Counted from the stretch's first letter, positions 49,561 to 59,520 are shown. The stretch is DNA of 64,000 nt from an uncultured Tateyamaria sp. (GCF_947503465.1 NZ_CANNDN010000001.1:1922001-1986000), one strand, 5' to 3'. The notes: generated by a model not told the origin, from the sequence alone. Made by a program: numbers and translations.

Positions 49561-49588
49561 AAACGCGGGCCATCAAAGACCCGCGTTT
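49561..49588. terminator. Bidirectional terminator hairpin between pcaG and katG
   Basis: AAACGCGGG at 49561-49569 pairs with CCCGCGTTT at 49580-49588 around a 10-nt loop, just past the pcaG stop and before the convergent katG stop. The stem ends in T-rich arms on both strands, so it can serve both genes. Confidence 0.6.
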
Positions 49589-49606
49589 CACCCATATTGC
49601 TAACGC

Positions 49607-52012
<2,406 letters not shown>

Positions 52013-52921
52013 ATGAATGTCACACTTCGCCAACTGCGCTACTTCAAGGCACTTGCACAGGACTTGCATTTTGGCCGTGCCGCAGACCGCTGCGCAATCT
52101 CGCAACCTGCGCTATCGGTTCAGATCCGCGAACTGGAGGACGGCCTGGGATTGCAACTCTTTGAACGCCAGCCAAGGGCGTTGCGATTGACGTCATACGG
52201 CGAGGCGTTCGAGGACAGGGTTCGCCCGATCCTGCAGTCCATTGATGAATTAGGCGATTGGGTGGCGACAACCCAGGGCGCCGGTTTCGGGCGGCTGCGG
52301 CTTGGCATCATTCCAACCATTGCGCCGTATCTGTTGCCCAACCTTATCAGCGCCTTGCACACGGCGGACCCGAACATTGACCTGCACATACGGGAAACCG
52401 TGACGCCGCGGTTGATCGATGAACTGTCCGACGGGCAGCTTGATGCAGCCATCCTGGCCTTACCCCTGGACGAGCCCGGTTTGGTCGAAACGCCTGTGTT
52501 TTCCGAGGAGATGGTGCTGGTTCGGCCGGACAAGGACACGGCTGCGCCACCCATCTCGGTCAACGATCTGGCAGCACACCGGTTGCTGTTGCTGGAGGAA
52601 GGGCATTGCTTCCGGGATCAGGCAATGTCCTTTTGCAACCTCAACCCGAACCGGCGGCGCGACGGGTTGGATGGCAGTTCGTTGAGCACCTTGGTGCAGA
52701 TGGTTGGTGCGGGGATTGGCATTACCCTTATCCCCGAGATGGCTATCGAAGTCGAAACTCGGTCCGCAGCCGTGTGCATCAACCGCTTTGTCGGCGTTAA
52801 ACCCACACGGTCAATTGGTGTGGTTTGGCGCGCGACGCACCCAATGGAAACCGCCTTGAACGATCTGGTGGAAACGGTGCGGTCCGTCGCAGGTCGGCCG
52901 CAACAAACGCATATCGAGTGA
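52013..52921 (+). CDS. oxyR: Hydrogen-peroxide-responsive LysR-type regulator OxyR
   Basis: A 302-residue LysR-type activator. The winged helix-turn-helix (residues 1-60) reads LRQLRYFKALAQDLHFGRAA. In the sensor domain Cys199 and Cys208 appear in EEGHCFRDQAMSFC, at exactly the E. coli OxyR numbering for the redox disulfide. It is divergent to katG, its expected target. This gene is nearly certainly a true OxyR and not a generic LysR. Confidence 0.95.
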   Translation: MNVTLRQLRYFKALAQDLHFGRAADRCAISQPALSVQIRELEDGLGLQLFERQPRALRLTSYGEAFEDRVRPILQSIDELGDWVATTQGAGFGRLRLGIIPTIAPYLLPNLISALHTADPNIDLHIRETVTPRLIDELSDGQLDAAILALPLDEPGLVETPVFSEEMVLVRPDKDTAAPPISVNDLAAHRLLLLEEGHCFRDQAMSFCNLNPNRRRDGLDGSSLSTLVQMVGAGIGITLIPEMAIEVETRSAAVCINRFVGVKPTRSIGVVWRATHPMETALNDLVETVRSVAGRPQQTHIE

Positions 52922-53213
52922 TCTCAAACCCGCTCAATCCAAAGGGAAACGCCGTATTGCGGGTGGGTGAGATCGGTCGAAGAGACTTTCTGGTAAGTGA
53001 AATCGGAAACTGAAGACTTGAACATCTCCACCCATCGGTTTGAGCCCAGATGAAAAGGTGACCAATCTGTTTGTGCGGTCTGTCTACGCTCAACCCAGCA
53101 TCCCGTGTCATGTGTGGGCCCACAACCCCACGCACTGGAGGAGGCGAATTCACAGTTTTGCGATTGGATAGACGAGCGAACGGCATTGCGCTGCCCGCTC
53201 GCCTCATCCTGTT
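52922..53213. other. Intergenic region between convergent oxyR and fasciclin genes
   Basis: About 290 bp with no coding frame I can support. A weak inverted repeat (CGAGCG and CGCTCG around 53174-53206) just beyond the fasciclin stop might terminate its transcript. Confidence 0.45.
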
Positions 53214-53768
53214 TTACTTGGGCAAGAGAACCTTGTCGACGACGTGGATAACGCCGTTGGATTGCTTGACGTCGGCAATGGTGATTTTGGCAGCGTTGCC
53301 GTTTTCGTCGAAGATGAAGATGTTGTTGCCGCGCACCTGTGCCGACAGGGCATCACCTGACAACGTTTCGACATGGGCAAAGCCATCCGCGCTGTTTGCC
53401 GCCTTGGTCTTCAGCGCCTGAGCCGACAGATCGCCCGCGATCACGTGTGCGGTCAGGATTTTGGTCAGCTGACCCTTGTTTTCGGGCTGGAGCAGGGTGT
53501 CGACAGTACCAGCAGGCAGGGCGGCAAACGCATCGTTGACCGGCGCGAAGACGGTGAAGGGGCCTGCGCTCATCAGGGCGTCGACCAGCCCGGCGGCCTG
53601 CACGGCGGCAACAAGCGTTGTGTGATCTGCCGAGTTCACGGCGTTTTCGACGATGTTCTTGTCCGTGAACATGGGCGCGCCACCGACGTCCGGATTGGCG
53701 GCGAAAGATGCGGTTGCGGCCAGCGCGAGGCAGAGAACGGCAGCGGCGGTCTTGCGGGGGGTGAACAT
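53214..53768 (-). CDS. Exported fasciclin (FAS1) domain protein
   Basis: A 184-residue protein with a signal peptide (residues 1-23, ending SFA) and one FAS1 domain: TLVAAVQAAGLVDAL, the FAPVNDAFAAL motif near residue 78, and the C-terminal VIHVVDKVLLP. FAS1 domains mediate adhesion or protein contacts; this one is periplasmic or secreted. An ECF-type promoter pattern lies 70 bp upstream on its strand, sharing the gap with the one for the cytochrome b gene. Confidence 0.93.
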   Translation of the reverse strand: MFTPRKTAAAVLCLALAATASFAANPDVGGAPMFTDKNIVENAVNSADHTTLVAAVQAAGLVDALMSAGPFTVFAPVNDAFAALPAGTVDTLLQPENKGQLTKILTAHVIAGDLSAQALKTKAANSADGFAHVETLSGDALSAQVRGNNIFIFDENGNAAKITIADVKQSNGVIHVVDKVLLPK

Positions 53769-53837
53769 GAAAATTCCTTTCGTTTGCGTTCAGATGTCCC
53801 GGCGGGAACAGCAGTTCCTGCGAAAGACAGCGAACAG

Positions 53838-53864
53838 AACGGGGGGCGCGCTGAAAAAGTTTCA
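53838..53864 (-). promoter_or_regulatory. ECF-sigma promoter pattern for the fasciclin gene
   Basis: On the minus strand: TGAAACT (53864 to 53858), 15 nt, CCGTT (53842 to 53838). It is one of six copies of the same pattern in this region, 70 bp before the fasciclin ATG. Confidence 0.7.
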
Positions 53865-53887
53865 GTGCGGTGATCCGGGCGGTGCAC

Positions 53888-53914
53888 TGAAACTCTTGGG
53901 CGGCGGCGGTCGTA
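53888..53914 (+). promoter_or_regulatory. ECF-sigma promoter pattern for the cytochrome b / oxidoreductase pair
   Basis: TGAAACT at 53888-53894, 15 nt, TCGTA at 53910-53914, 33 bp before the cytochrome b ATG. Spacing is identical to the other copies. It diverges from the fasciclin promoter, with the two -35 elements about 24 bp apart. Confidence 0.75.
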
Positions 53915-53946
53915 GAACCCCGTGACCCAAGAAGGAGAACGCCATC

Positions 53947-54666
53947 ATGAACGTCACGCATTCGCCTGGCTCCGGACCCCTTGTCCGCCGCCATACCATC
54001 GTCACGCGTGTCACGCATTGGATCTGGGCGGTTTGCCTATTCTTTCTGTTGCTGACGGGGCTGCAGATATTCAATGCACATCCTGTGCTGTATTGGGGCG
54101 ACCAATCCGGGTTTGCCTTTGACAACTCAGTGCTGCGACCTGGCCCATTCCCAGGTTGGGCCACGATCCCGAGCAATGTTGATCTGGCAACGGGCCGCGT
54201 CATTCATTTCTTTTTCGCTTGGATCTTTGTGGCGACACTTTTGGTGTGGGCGATGGGTTCTTTGCTGTCCGGGCATCTGGTGCGCGATCTGGTCATGCGC
54301 AAGCGGGACTGGGCCGCGTTGGTATCCGATGCACGTGACCATGCGCGTCTGCGGTTCCGGCACGGGGTGCGGTACGGGCCGTTGCAGCGGTTGAGCTATG
54401 GTGTCGTGCTGTTTGTGCTGTTTCCGCTGATGGGTCTGACCGGGCTGGCGATGTCGCCGGGGGCGAATGCGGCGGTGCCGTGGTTGCCCGAAATCCTGGG
54501 AGGGCGGCAATCGGCGCGCACCCTGCATTTTGTCATTGCCGCCGGGTTGCTGGGGTTCTTTTTCGTGCACGTTGCGATGGTGTTGCTGGCAGGTCCGCTT
54601 AACGAAATGCGTGCCATCCTGACCGGGTGGTACCGCGCGGATTCCGAGGAGGCTGACGATGTCTGA
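53947..54666 (+). CDS. Cytochrome b561-type membrane subunit
   Basis: A 239-residue four-helix b-type cytochrome of the hydrogenase/thiosulfate-reductase cytochrome b family. Candidate haem-ligand His residues are in RRHTIVTRVTHWIWAV near residue 15, RVIHFFFAW near 85, and in TLHFVIAAGLLGFFFVHVAMV (split) near the C-terminus. It passes electrons between quinone and a periplasmic partner, here the coupled molybdopterin oxidoreductase. The 8-bp overlap with the next gene supports a complex. It carries an ECF promoter pattern. Confidence 0.9.
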   Translation: MNVTHSPGSGPLVRRHTIVTRVTHWIWAVCLFFLLLTGLQIFNAHPVLYWGDQSGFAFDNSVLRPGPFPGWATIPSNVDLATGRVIHFFFAWIFVATLLVWAMGSLLSGHLVRDLVMRKRDWAALVSDARDHARLRFRHGVRYGPLQRLSYGVVLFVLFPLMGLTGLAMSPGANAAVPWLPEILGGRQSARTLHFVIAAGLLGFFFVHVAMVLLAGPLNEMRAILTGWYRADSEEADDV

Positions 54667-55438
54667 TCTGTTGTGGACACGCCGCGCGGTGCTGGGCGGA
54701 TTGGCCGGGTCCACACTGGGCGGCTGCCAGGTGCTGGACGGGTTAAGCGCGCCCGACAACAGGGTGCGCCAGTTCATGGCGCGGGCAAATGATCTGACCA
54801 TGGCTATGCAGCGGGGTGTGCTGGACCGTGACGCGCTGGCCCAGGAGTTTACCCGCGCAGACATTCGCCAGCCGATGCGTCCCAACGGCGTCATCGACCC
54901 GCAGGATGCGGACTATGTTGCGCTGAAGACGGGGGATTTTTCTGCTTACCGATTGCAAGTGGACGGCCTTGTGGAAAGGCCGTTGTCGCTGTCGCTGGAC
55001 GAGATCCGGGCAATGCCGACCCGATCACAGATCACGCGGCACGATTGTGTGGAAGGCTGGAGTTGCATTGCGGAGTGGGCTGGTGTCCCACTGTCACATG
55101 TTCTGGATCTGGCAGGTGTCCGCCCGAGCGCGCGGTTTGTTCTGTTTCACTGCTTTGACACGATTGAACGCAGTCTGTCCGGGGGTGTAAAATACTACGA
55201 GACGATTGATCTGGTCGATGCGCGCCACCCGCAAACAATCCTGGCGTGGGGCATGAACGGTGGCGCGCTGCCTGTCCCCAATGGCGCGCCCTTGCGCGTC
55301 CGGGTCGAACGGCAGCTAGGCTACAAGATGGCCAAGTATATCCGCGCCATTGAGTTGGTAGACGACTTTTCCGGGGTTGGCCGTGGGCACGGCGGATACT
55401 GGGAAGACCGTGGATACGAATGGTATGCTGGGATCTGA
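54659..55438 (+). CDS. Sulfite-oxidase-family molybdopterin oxidoreductase, Tat-exported
   Basis: A 259-residue protein with the sulfite-oxidase/YedY Moco domain. A twin-arginine leader TRRAVLGGLAG (residues 7-17) is followed by a lipobox-like LGGC, so it may be a Tat lipoprotein. The molybdenum-ligating Cys is in HDCVEGWSC near residue 123, and the GYKMAKYIRAIELV segment is near the end. It lacks the dimerisation domain of classic sulfite oxidase. The physiological substrate could be sulfite or an S- or N-oxide, not resolvable here. It is coupled to the cytochrome b gene. Confidence 0.88.
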   Translation: MSDLLWTRRAVLGGLAGSTLGGCQVLDGLSAPDNRVRQFMARANDLTMAMQRGVLDRDALAQEFTRADIRQPMRPNGVIDPQDADYVALKTGDFSAYRLQVDGLVERPLSLSLDEIRAMPTRSQITRHDCVEGWSCIAEWAGVPLSHVLDLAGVRPSARFVLFHCFDTIERSLSGGVKYYETIDLVDARHPQTILAWGMNGGALPVPNGAPLRVRVERQLGYKMAKYIRAIELVDDFSGVGRGHGGYWEDRGYEWYAGI

Positions 55439-55459
55439 AGTCGGTGACGCAACGGAAGC

Positions 55460-55486
55460 TGCAACTTGCGCGATGCGGCGCCCGTA
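55460..55486 (+). promoter_or_regulatory. ECF-sigma promoter pattern for the sigma-factor operon
   Basis: TGCAACT at 55460-55466 (one mismatch to TGAAACT), 15 nt, CCGTA at 55482-55486. It is 49 bp before the first gene of the anti-sigma/sigma/cupin operon, implying autoregulation. Its -10 lies in the palindrome CGTACG shared with an opposing copy. Confidence 0.6.
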
Positions 55487-55511
55487 CGACCTTGTACATC
55501 CACAAGTTTCA
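55485..55511 (-). promoter_or_regulatory. Opposing ECF-sigma promoter pattern, antisense to the oxidoreductase gene
   Basis: On the minus strand: TGAAACT (55511 to 55505), 15 nt, TCGTA (55489 to 55485), the full consensus. It would transcribe leftward across the 3' end of the molybdopterin oxidoreductase gene. No leftward gene follows, so it is either an antisense-RNA promoter or a coincidence. Confidence 0.5.
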
Positions 55512-55534
55512 GACACGCGCAATTCGCTCAGGCC

Positions 55535-56017
55535 ATGAAAACACTGCTCAACCGTGCCCTTGCGGCCCTGCGATCTGGCAAGCCTCATCGCCCGGACATC
55601 GAGGCCGCAGCACCCTTGATGCACTTGCTGCAAGAGGCGGAGCCCGCACCGGACATGCTTGCCCTGATCGAAGCGCGGATTGACGGGGAACCGCGCATTT
55701 CCCGTCGCGCGCCTGTCGGCGTGGTGGTGTTCGTATTTCTGTGCGGTCTGGCAATGGGCGGGTTGGCGGTAGTAATCGGTCAGGACCGCCAGAGTATTGT
55801 GGCCCGGACCAGCGCCGGTGCGCCGTGGGTGCCCCTTGGGACGGTGACGTTGCACGGGTCAGGCTTGCGCGGGTTTGTGGAGGCAAAGTGCGACGGAAAC
55901 ACGCATTTCTTTATCACGATGCACGGCCGGGGCGTTGCGGACGAACCTGATGAAACGCCTGTCGATTTCCCGCTGATGCGGGAAGACGAAAAAATTCGGA
56001 TGGAGTGCATCTTTTGA
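55535..56017 (+). CDS. Single-pass membrane protein, candidate RskA-like anti-sigma factor
   Basis: A 160-residue protein with a cytosolic N-terminus, one transmembrane helix at about 60-82 (VGVVVFVFLCGLAMGG), and a periplasmic C-terminal domain with two Cys (EAKCDG and the final MECIF). The PAPDMLALIEARIDGEP stretch before the helix resembles the PPxGLxxxIE motif common in RskA-type anti-sigma factors. The next gene, about 50 bp on, is an ECF sigma factor. Anti-sigma activity is inferred. ATG 55535 begins the conserved-looking part. Confidence 0.65.
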   Translation: MKTLLNRALAALRSGKPHRPDIEAAAPLMHLLQEAEPAPDMLALIEARIDGEPRISRRAPVGVVVFVFLCGLAMGGLAVVIGQDRQSIVARTSAGAPWVPLGTVTLHGSGLRGFVEAKCDGNTHFFITMHGRGVADEPDETPVDFPLMREDEKIRMECIF

Positions 56018-56066
56018 TCTGCGAGGTCCGTAGTGCTATGAAACAGCACGATGGAAAGGACCGGAT

Positions 56067-56666
56067 GTGGGTGTGACCAAGTTGGTGCCCAGGTCTCAGC
56101 AACATGGGGGCGCGCGGGCAAAAATGGGGACGGCGGAACAGTCCCGCTTGATTTCAGATTTGCTCATCAAATGTGCCGCGGGCGACCGCGCCGCGTTTCG
56201 CCTGTTTTACGACGCCAGCTCCAGATACGTGTTTGGCGTCGTTCTCGGTATTTTGCGGGATCGCGAGGTTGCAAGCGAAGTTGCACAGGAAACCTATGTG
56301 CGGATCTGGAAACGGGCCGGGCATTTTCAGGCGGAGTGCGGTAATCCGCTGTCGTGGATCGGGTCGATTGCCCGCAATTGCGCCATTGATCGCCTGCGGT
56401 CGGAACGGGCGCGGGGCTTCGTGCAGTTTTCCGATGACGTACCGGACATCAGCGGTGATCCGGACCCCTCAAGCGCGACGTTGGACACCATGGTGATCCG
56501 CAAGTTGCTGGAAGAATTGCGGCCCGAATATCGGCAGGCACTGCTGCTGTGCTATTTTCAGGGCTATACCTACATCGAGTTGGCCAGTGTGATGGATGTT
56601 CCGGTCGGAACAGCCAAGAGTTGGGTACGCCGCGGGATCGCGGCATTGAAGGAAGCGATGATATGA
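56067..56666 (+). CDS. ECF-family (extracytoplasmic function) RNA polymerase sigma factor
   Basis: A sigma-70 group-4 factor of 199 residues from GTG 56067, which has AAGGA upstream; an in-frame ATG at 56124 (180 residues) is also possible. Region 2 reads FRLFYDASSRYVFGV and SEVAQETYVRIWKR (residues 45-95), with IARNCAIDRLR after it. Region 4 has the YIELASVMDVPVGTAKSWVRRG helix-turn-helix (split). It overlaps the cupin anti-sigma gene by ATGA. I infer that it recognises the TGAAACT-N15-YCGT sites around it. Confidence 0.93.
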   Translation: MGVTKLVPRSQQHGGARAKMGTAEQSRLISDLLIKCAAGDRAAFRLFYDASSRYVFGVVLGILRDREVASEVAQETYVRIWKRAGHFQAECGNPLSWIGSIARNCAIDRLRSERARGFVQFSDDVPDISGDPDPSSATLDTMVIRKLLEELRPEYRQALLLCYFQGYTYIELASVMDVPVGTAKSWVRRGIAALKEAMI

Positions 56667-57178
56667 AGAAAGCCGACGCGACACATTCTGCCGAGGTTTT
56701 GGATGCGCTTTTGGGTGGCATGGGGGCGAGCCTGCCGGGCACGCGCCCAGATCTGGCGGATGAGGCGACAGTCTTTGGAGCGCATCTGTCGCCGCTGTTG
56801 ACCCGTTTGCCCGAAGCCACACCGCCGGATGGTCTGTTCGATGCCATCGAGGCCGAGCTGGATGCGGTGGATGATGCCCCGTTTCAGAGTGTGCGCGCCG
56901 AGGAGGGAGTGTGGGAACAACGCTCCGACAAGGTCTGGAAAAAGGTGCTGGCTCAGGAAACGGGATCAGGTCGCACGATGTATCTGCTGCGGTGCCTGCC
57001 GGGGGCTTCGATCAAGCCGCATATCCACGAACGGGCGGAACACCTGTTCATTCTTGAGGGCGAGCTGTGGATTGACGGCAAGCTTTATTCAGCAGGGGAT
57101 GCGCAGGTTGCCATGCCCGGCAGTGTACATCCCGAGATCACGATGCCCGCGGGCTGTTTGGTTCTGGTCAGCGCCTAG
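56663..57178 (+). CDS. ChrR-type cupin anti-sigma factor lacking the zinc motif
   Basis: A 171-residue protein with a C-terminal cupin domain; its metal-ligand candidates are His120, His122 and His127 in PHIHERAEHLF, plus His156. The N-terminal segment ends in RLPEATPPDGLFDAIEAELD, similar to other ChrR-family members. Unlike Rhodobacter ChrR it has no His-x3-Cys-x2-Cys zinc site, so any anti-sigma contact must be zinc-independent. The ATGA overlap with the sigma gene strongly supports a partner role. Confidence 0.82.
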   Translation: MKKADATHSAEVLDALLGGMGASLPGTRPDLADEATVFGAHLSPLLTRLPEATPPDGLFDAIEAELDAVDDAPFQSVRAEEGVWEQRSDKVWKKVLAQETGSGRTMYLLRCLPGASIKPHIHERAEHLFILEGELWIDGKLYSAGDAQVAMPGSVHPEITMPAGCLVLVSA

Positions 57179-57636
57179 GCGTTGATCCGAACCACCCAAA
57201 TCACCCAGAACGCCCCGGACAACCACGGGCCAAACGCGATTTTGCGCCGGCCAGTCATGACCGCGAAGGTCAGCGCACCGATAGCGGCAACGCCGACCAG
57301 CATGGGGAGGTCCTGCAGGCCCAGCCACGCACCGGCGGCTGCAAGCAGTTTTGCATCGCCGAGGCCCAGTCCATCCTGACCCGTGTGGTGATAGAATGCC
57401 GTGCCCAGACCTGCGAACGCGACATATCCAACGGTTGCGCCAAGCACGGCGGCTAACGGGGTGACGACGGGCGACAGGAAACTGAGCGCAAGGCCCGACA
57501 GCATCAACCCAAGACTTGCGGCATCGGGAATCTGAAAACGCCGGGTGTCCACGACGCAGACCCAGCCAAGGACCACCGCCAGAAAGGCTGAGGCCAGCCA
57601 TGCAAAGCTGGCAGTGTGCGACAGACCGTCCGTCAT
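57175..57636 (-). CDS. Prepilin peptidase, protease domain only (A24 aspartic peptidase)
   Basis: A 153-residue six-helix membrane peptidase cleaving prepilin/pseudopilin leaders. The two catalytic Asp are in DTRRFQIPD near residue 28 and in the GLGLGDAKLLAA (GxGD) motif near 93. The N-terminal methylation domain of PilD/GspO is missing, as in CpaA/TadV. The type II secretion pseudopilin genes 3 kb away are likely clients. An ECF promoter pattern lies 31 bp before its start. It overlaps the cupin gene end by 4 bp. Confidence 0.88.
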   Translation of the reverse strand: MTDGLSHTASFAWLASAFLAVVLGWVCVVDTRRFQIPDAASLGLMLSGLALSFLSPVVTPLAAVLGATVGYVAFAGLGTAFYHHTGQDGLGLGDAKLLAAAGAWLGLQDLPMLVGVAAIGALTFAVMTGRRKIAFGPWLSGAFWVIWVVRINA

Positions 57637-57666
57637 CCGCTCTCTCCCCTTCCGGTTACAGAACAG

Positions 57667-57693
57667 TACGGGCGCACGTGCAGACTTGTTTCA
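57667..57693 (-). promoter_or_regulatory. ECF-sigma promoter pattern for the prepilin peptidase
   Basis: On the minus strand: TGAAACA (57693 to 57687, one mismatch), 15 nt, CCGTA (57671 to 57667), 31 bp before the peptidase ATG. It is back-to-back with the DUF4331 promoter; only 5 bp separate their -35 elements. Confidence 0.65.
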
Positions 57694-57698
57694 CAGCC

Positions 57699-57725
57699 TG
57701 AAACTTTTTCGGGCCGCCTGTCGTC
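57699..57725 (+). promoter_or_regulatory. ECF-sigma promoter pattern for the DUF4331 gene
   Basis: TGAAACT at 57699-57705, 15 nt, TCGTC at 57721-57725, full consensus. The DUF4331 start is 141 bp downstream, leaving a leader of roughly 130 nt that may have its own control. Confidence 0.7.
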
Positions 57726-57866
57726 TTGTTGGGTGCAGCACCTGAAGTCCCACCACCGCGCATTTGCGCCAGGGCTGAGTTCCGCTGTCGGACGGCTTCA
57801 CACGCAAAAACAGGCGTTTTTGCGGCCGGGAATGCCGTGCGCAATTTCGATCTGAGAGGACATGAT

Positions 57867-59495
57867 ATGAAGACTCAAAAGGCATTGGCCCTAAGCACGG
57901 CTTTGCTGGCCGTACTTGCGGCGACAACCGGCCCGATTGCGGCATCATCGCACCGCGAAGCGCCTGCGATCACCGAACATCCCAAAGTGGACGGAACCGA
58001 TTTCTATCTGTTTCGCAGCTACGAGCCAGGACGCGAAGGTTACGTGACCCTGCTGGCCAACTACCAACCTCTGCAGGTGAACTATGGCGGCCCCAGCTAC
58101 TACACGATGGATGCAGACGGCATTTACGAGATCCATATCGACAATGACGGTGACGCCATTGAAGACCTGACCTTCCAGTTCGACTTCGAGAACCAGTTGG
58201 CCAACGATGGTGCGGGCATTGGTTTGGATATCGGAGGCGTCAACGTGGCCATCCCGCTGAAATATGCCGGGCCCATCCTGCCCAATGATCAATCGCTGCT
58301 GAACGAAAGCGAGAGCTATCAGTTGACCCTGATCGAGGGAGACCGCCGCAGTGGCACACGAAGCGCGATCACGCGCGCAGGATCAGGTCAGACCACATTC
58401 ACCAAGCCATTGGATCATGTCGGGCTGAAAACCCTTCCAGACTATGACGGATACGCCAACCAGTTCATCTATGATTTCGATATGGCGGGATGTGACATGC
58501 CGGGTCGCGTGTTCGTCGGACAGCGTGCTGACGCTTTTGCGCTGAACCTTGGCGAAGTGTTCGACCTGATCAACTTTGTGCCCATCGAGGGGGACAGCGC
58601 TCCGGGTGCGGGGGACGGCGCGGGCTTTGACGGCGGGATCACCCAAAGTCGAGTCAACGACGATGTGTTTGGCAAGGTCAACGTGTCCACCCTTGCCCTC
58701 GAACTGCCGATCGCCTGCATCACCGAAGGCGATGACCCTGTCATCGGGGCTTGGACCTCATCCAGTCTTGCCCAGGCCGAGCTGGAAAACCCGTCACCAA
58801 GCTTTGAAGACACGTCCCGGGTCGGCGGTGCGCTTGTGCAACAGTCGCGCCTGTCCACGCCGCTCGTGAATGAGGTGGTGATCGGGATCACCGACAAGGA
58901 CCGGTTCAACGGCTCGGAACCCATCGATGACGCCAGCTTTGCCACCTATGTCACCAACCCCACTTTCCCGCGACTGGTCGAGTTGCTGTTTGGTCCGGAT
59001 CTGGGGCTGGTCGACAATATCGCCCCCAAGAACCTGCCGCGGACAGATCTGGTGGCCACATTCCTGACCGGTTTGCCCGGTCTGAATCAGCCACAGAACG
59101 TGACGGCCGCAGAGATGATGCGCCTGAATACCGCCATTCCCGCCACGCTGCGGGAGGATCAGCATTCGTTTGGTGTGGTGGCCGAAGACCTTGCCGGTTT
59201 TCCGAATGGGCGCCGTCCGGGTGATGACGTGATTGACGTGATCCTGCGCGTTGCCTTGGGTGCCCTGTGTCATCCCGTTCCCCTTGGTGCGGAACTGGGT
59301 GTGGAAGGTGCCGAAGACGGCACGCCAAGCGATCTTATTAACCTGGGCTTCTGCAATCCCGATCAAGCGCCAGTTGGCAATGTTGCCTTTACGGATGGCG
59401 CTCCGATCTCGGCTTTGGAATTGCAGAACGCGTTCCCGTATCTGAACTCTCCCATCCCCGGTTCGCCCAACGGCACCGTTGCGGTCGCCAACTGA
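57867..59495 (+). CDS. Exported DUF4331 protein
   Basis: A 542-residue protein with a Sec signal peptide (residues 1-27, ending ASS after TGPIAA) and the DUF4331 domain starting SSHREAPAITEHPKVDGTDFYLF (split at SSHREAPAI). Residues are rich in Asp/Asn/Gly, suggesting a calcium-rich or repetitive extracellular fold. Function is unknown for the family. ATG 57867 has GAGAGGA upstream. A small lipoprotein gene follows in the same transcript, and the T2SS operon is convergent to it. I infer it is a candidate T2SS cargo or surface-anchored partner. Confidence 0.88.
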   Translation: MKTQKALALSTALLAVLAATTGPIAASSHREAPAITEHPKVDGTDFYLFRSYEPGREGYVTLLANYQPLQVNYGGPSYYTMDADGIYEIHIDNDGDAIEDLTFQFDFENQLANDGAGIGLDIGGVNVAIPLKYAGPILPNDQSLLNESESYQLTLIEGDRRSGTRSAITRAGSGQTTFTKPLDHVGLKTLPDYDGYANQFIYDFDMAGCDMPGRVFVGQRADAFALNLGEVFDLINFVPIEGDSAPGAGDGAGFDGGITQSRVNDDVFGKVNVSTLALELPIACITEGDDPVIGAWTSSSLAQAELENPSPSFEDTSRVGGALVQQSRLSTPLVNEVVIGITDKDRFNGSEPIDDASFATYVTNPTFPRLVELLFGPDLGLVDNIAPKNLPRTDLVATFLTGLPGLNQPQNVTAAEMMRLNTAIPATLREDQHSFGVVAEDLAGFPNGRRPGDDVIDVILRVALGALCHPVPLGAELGVEGAEDGTPSDLINLGFCNPDQAPVGNVAFTDGAPISALELQNAFPYLNSPIPGSPNGTVAVAN

Positions 59496-59520
59496 GCGGA
59501 GGACAAAAGAGGTGAATGAT

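Noticed and set aside
53071-53421. 116-residue plus-strand open frame near the fasciclin gene
   Set aside because: Its second half is antisense to the fasciclin coding sequence and the first half has no coding character.
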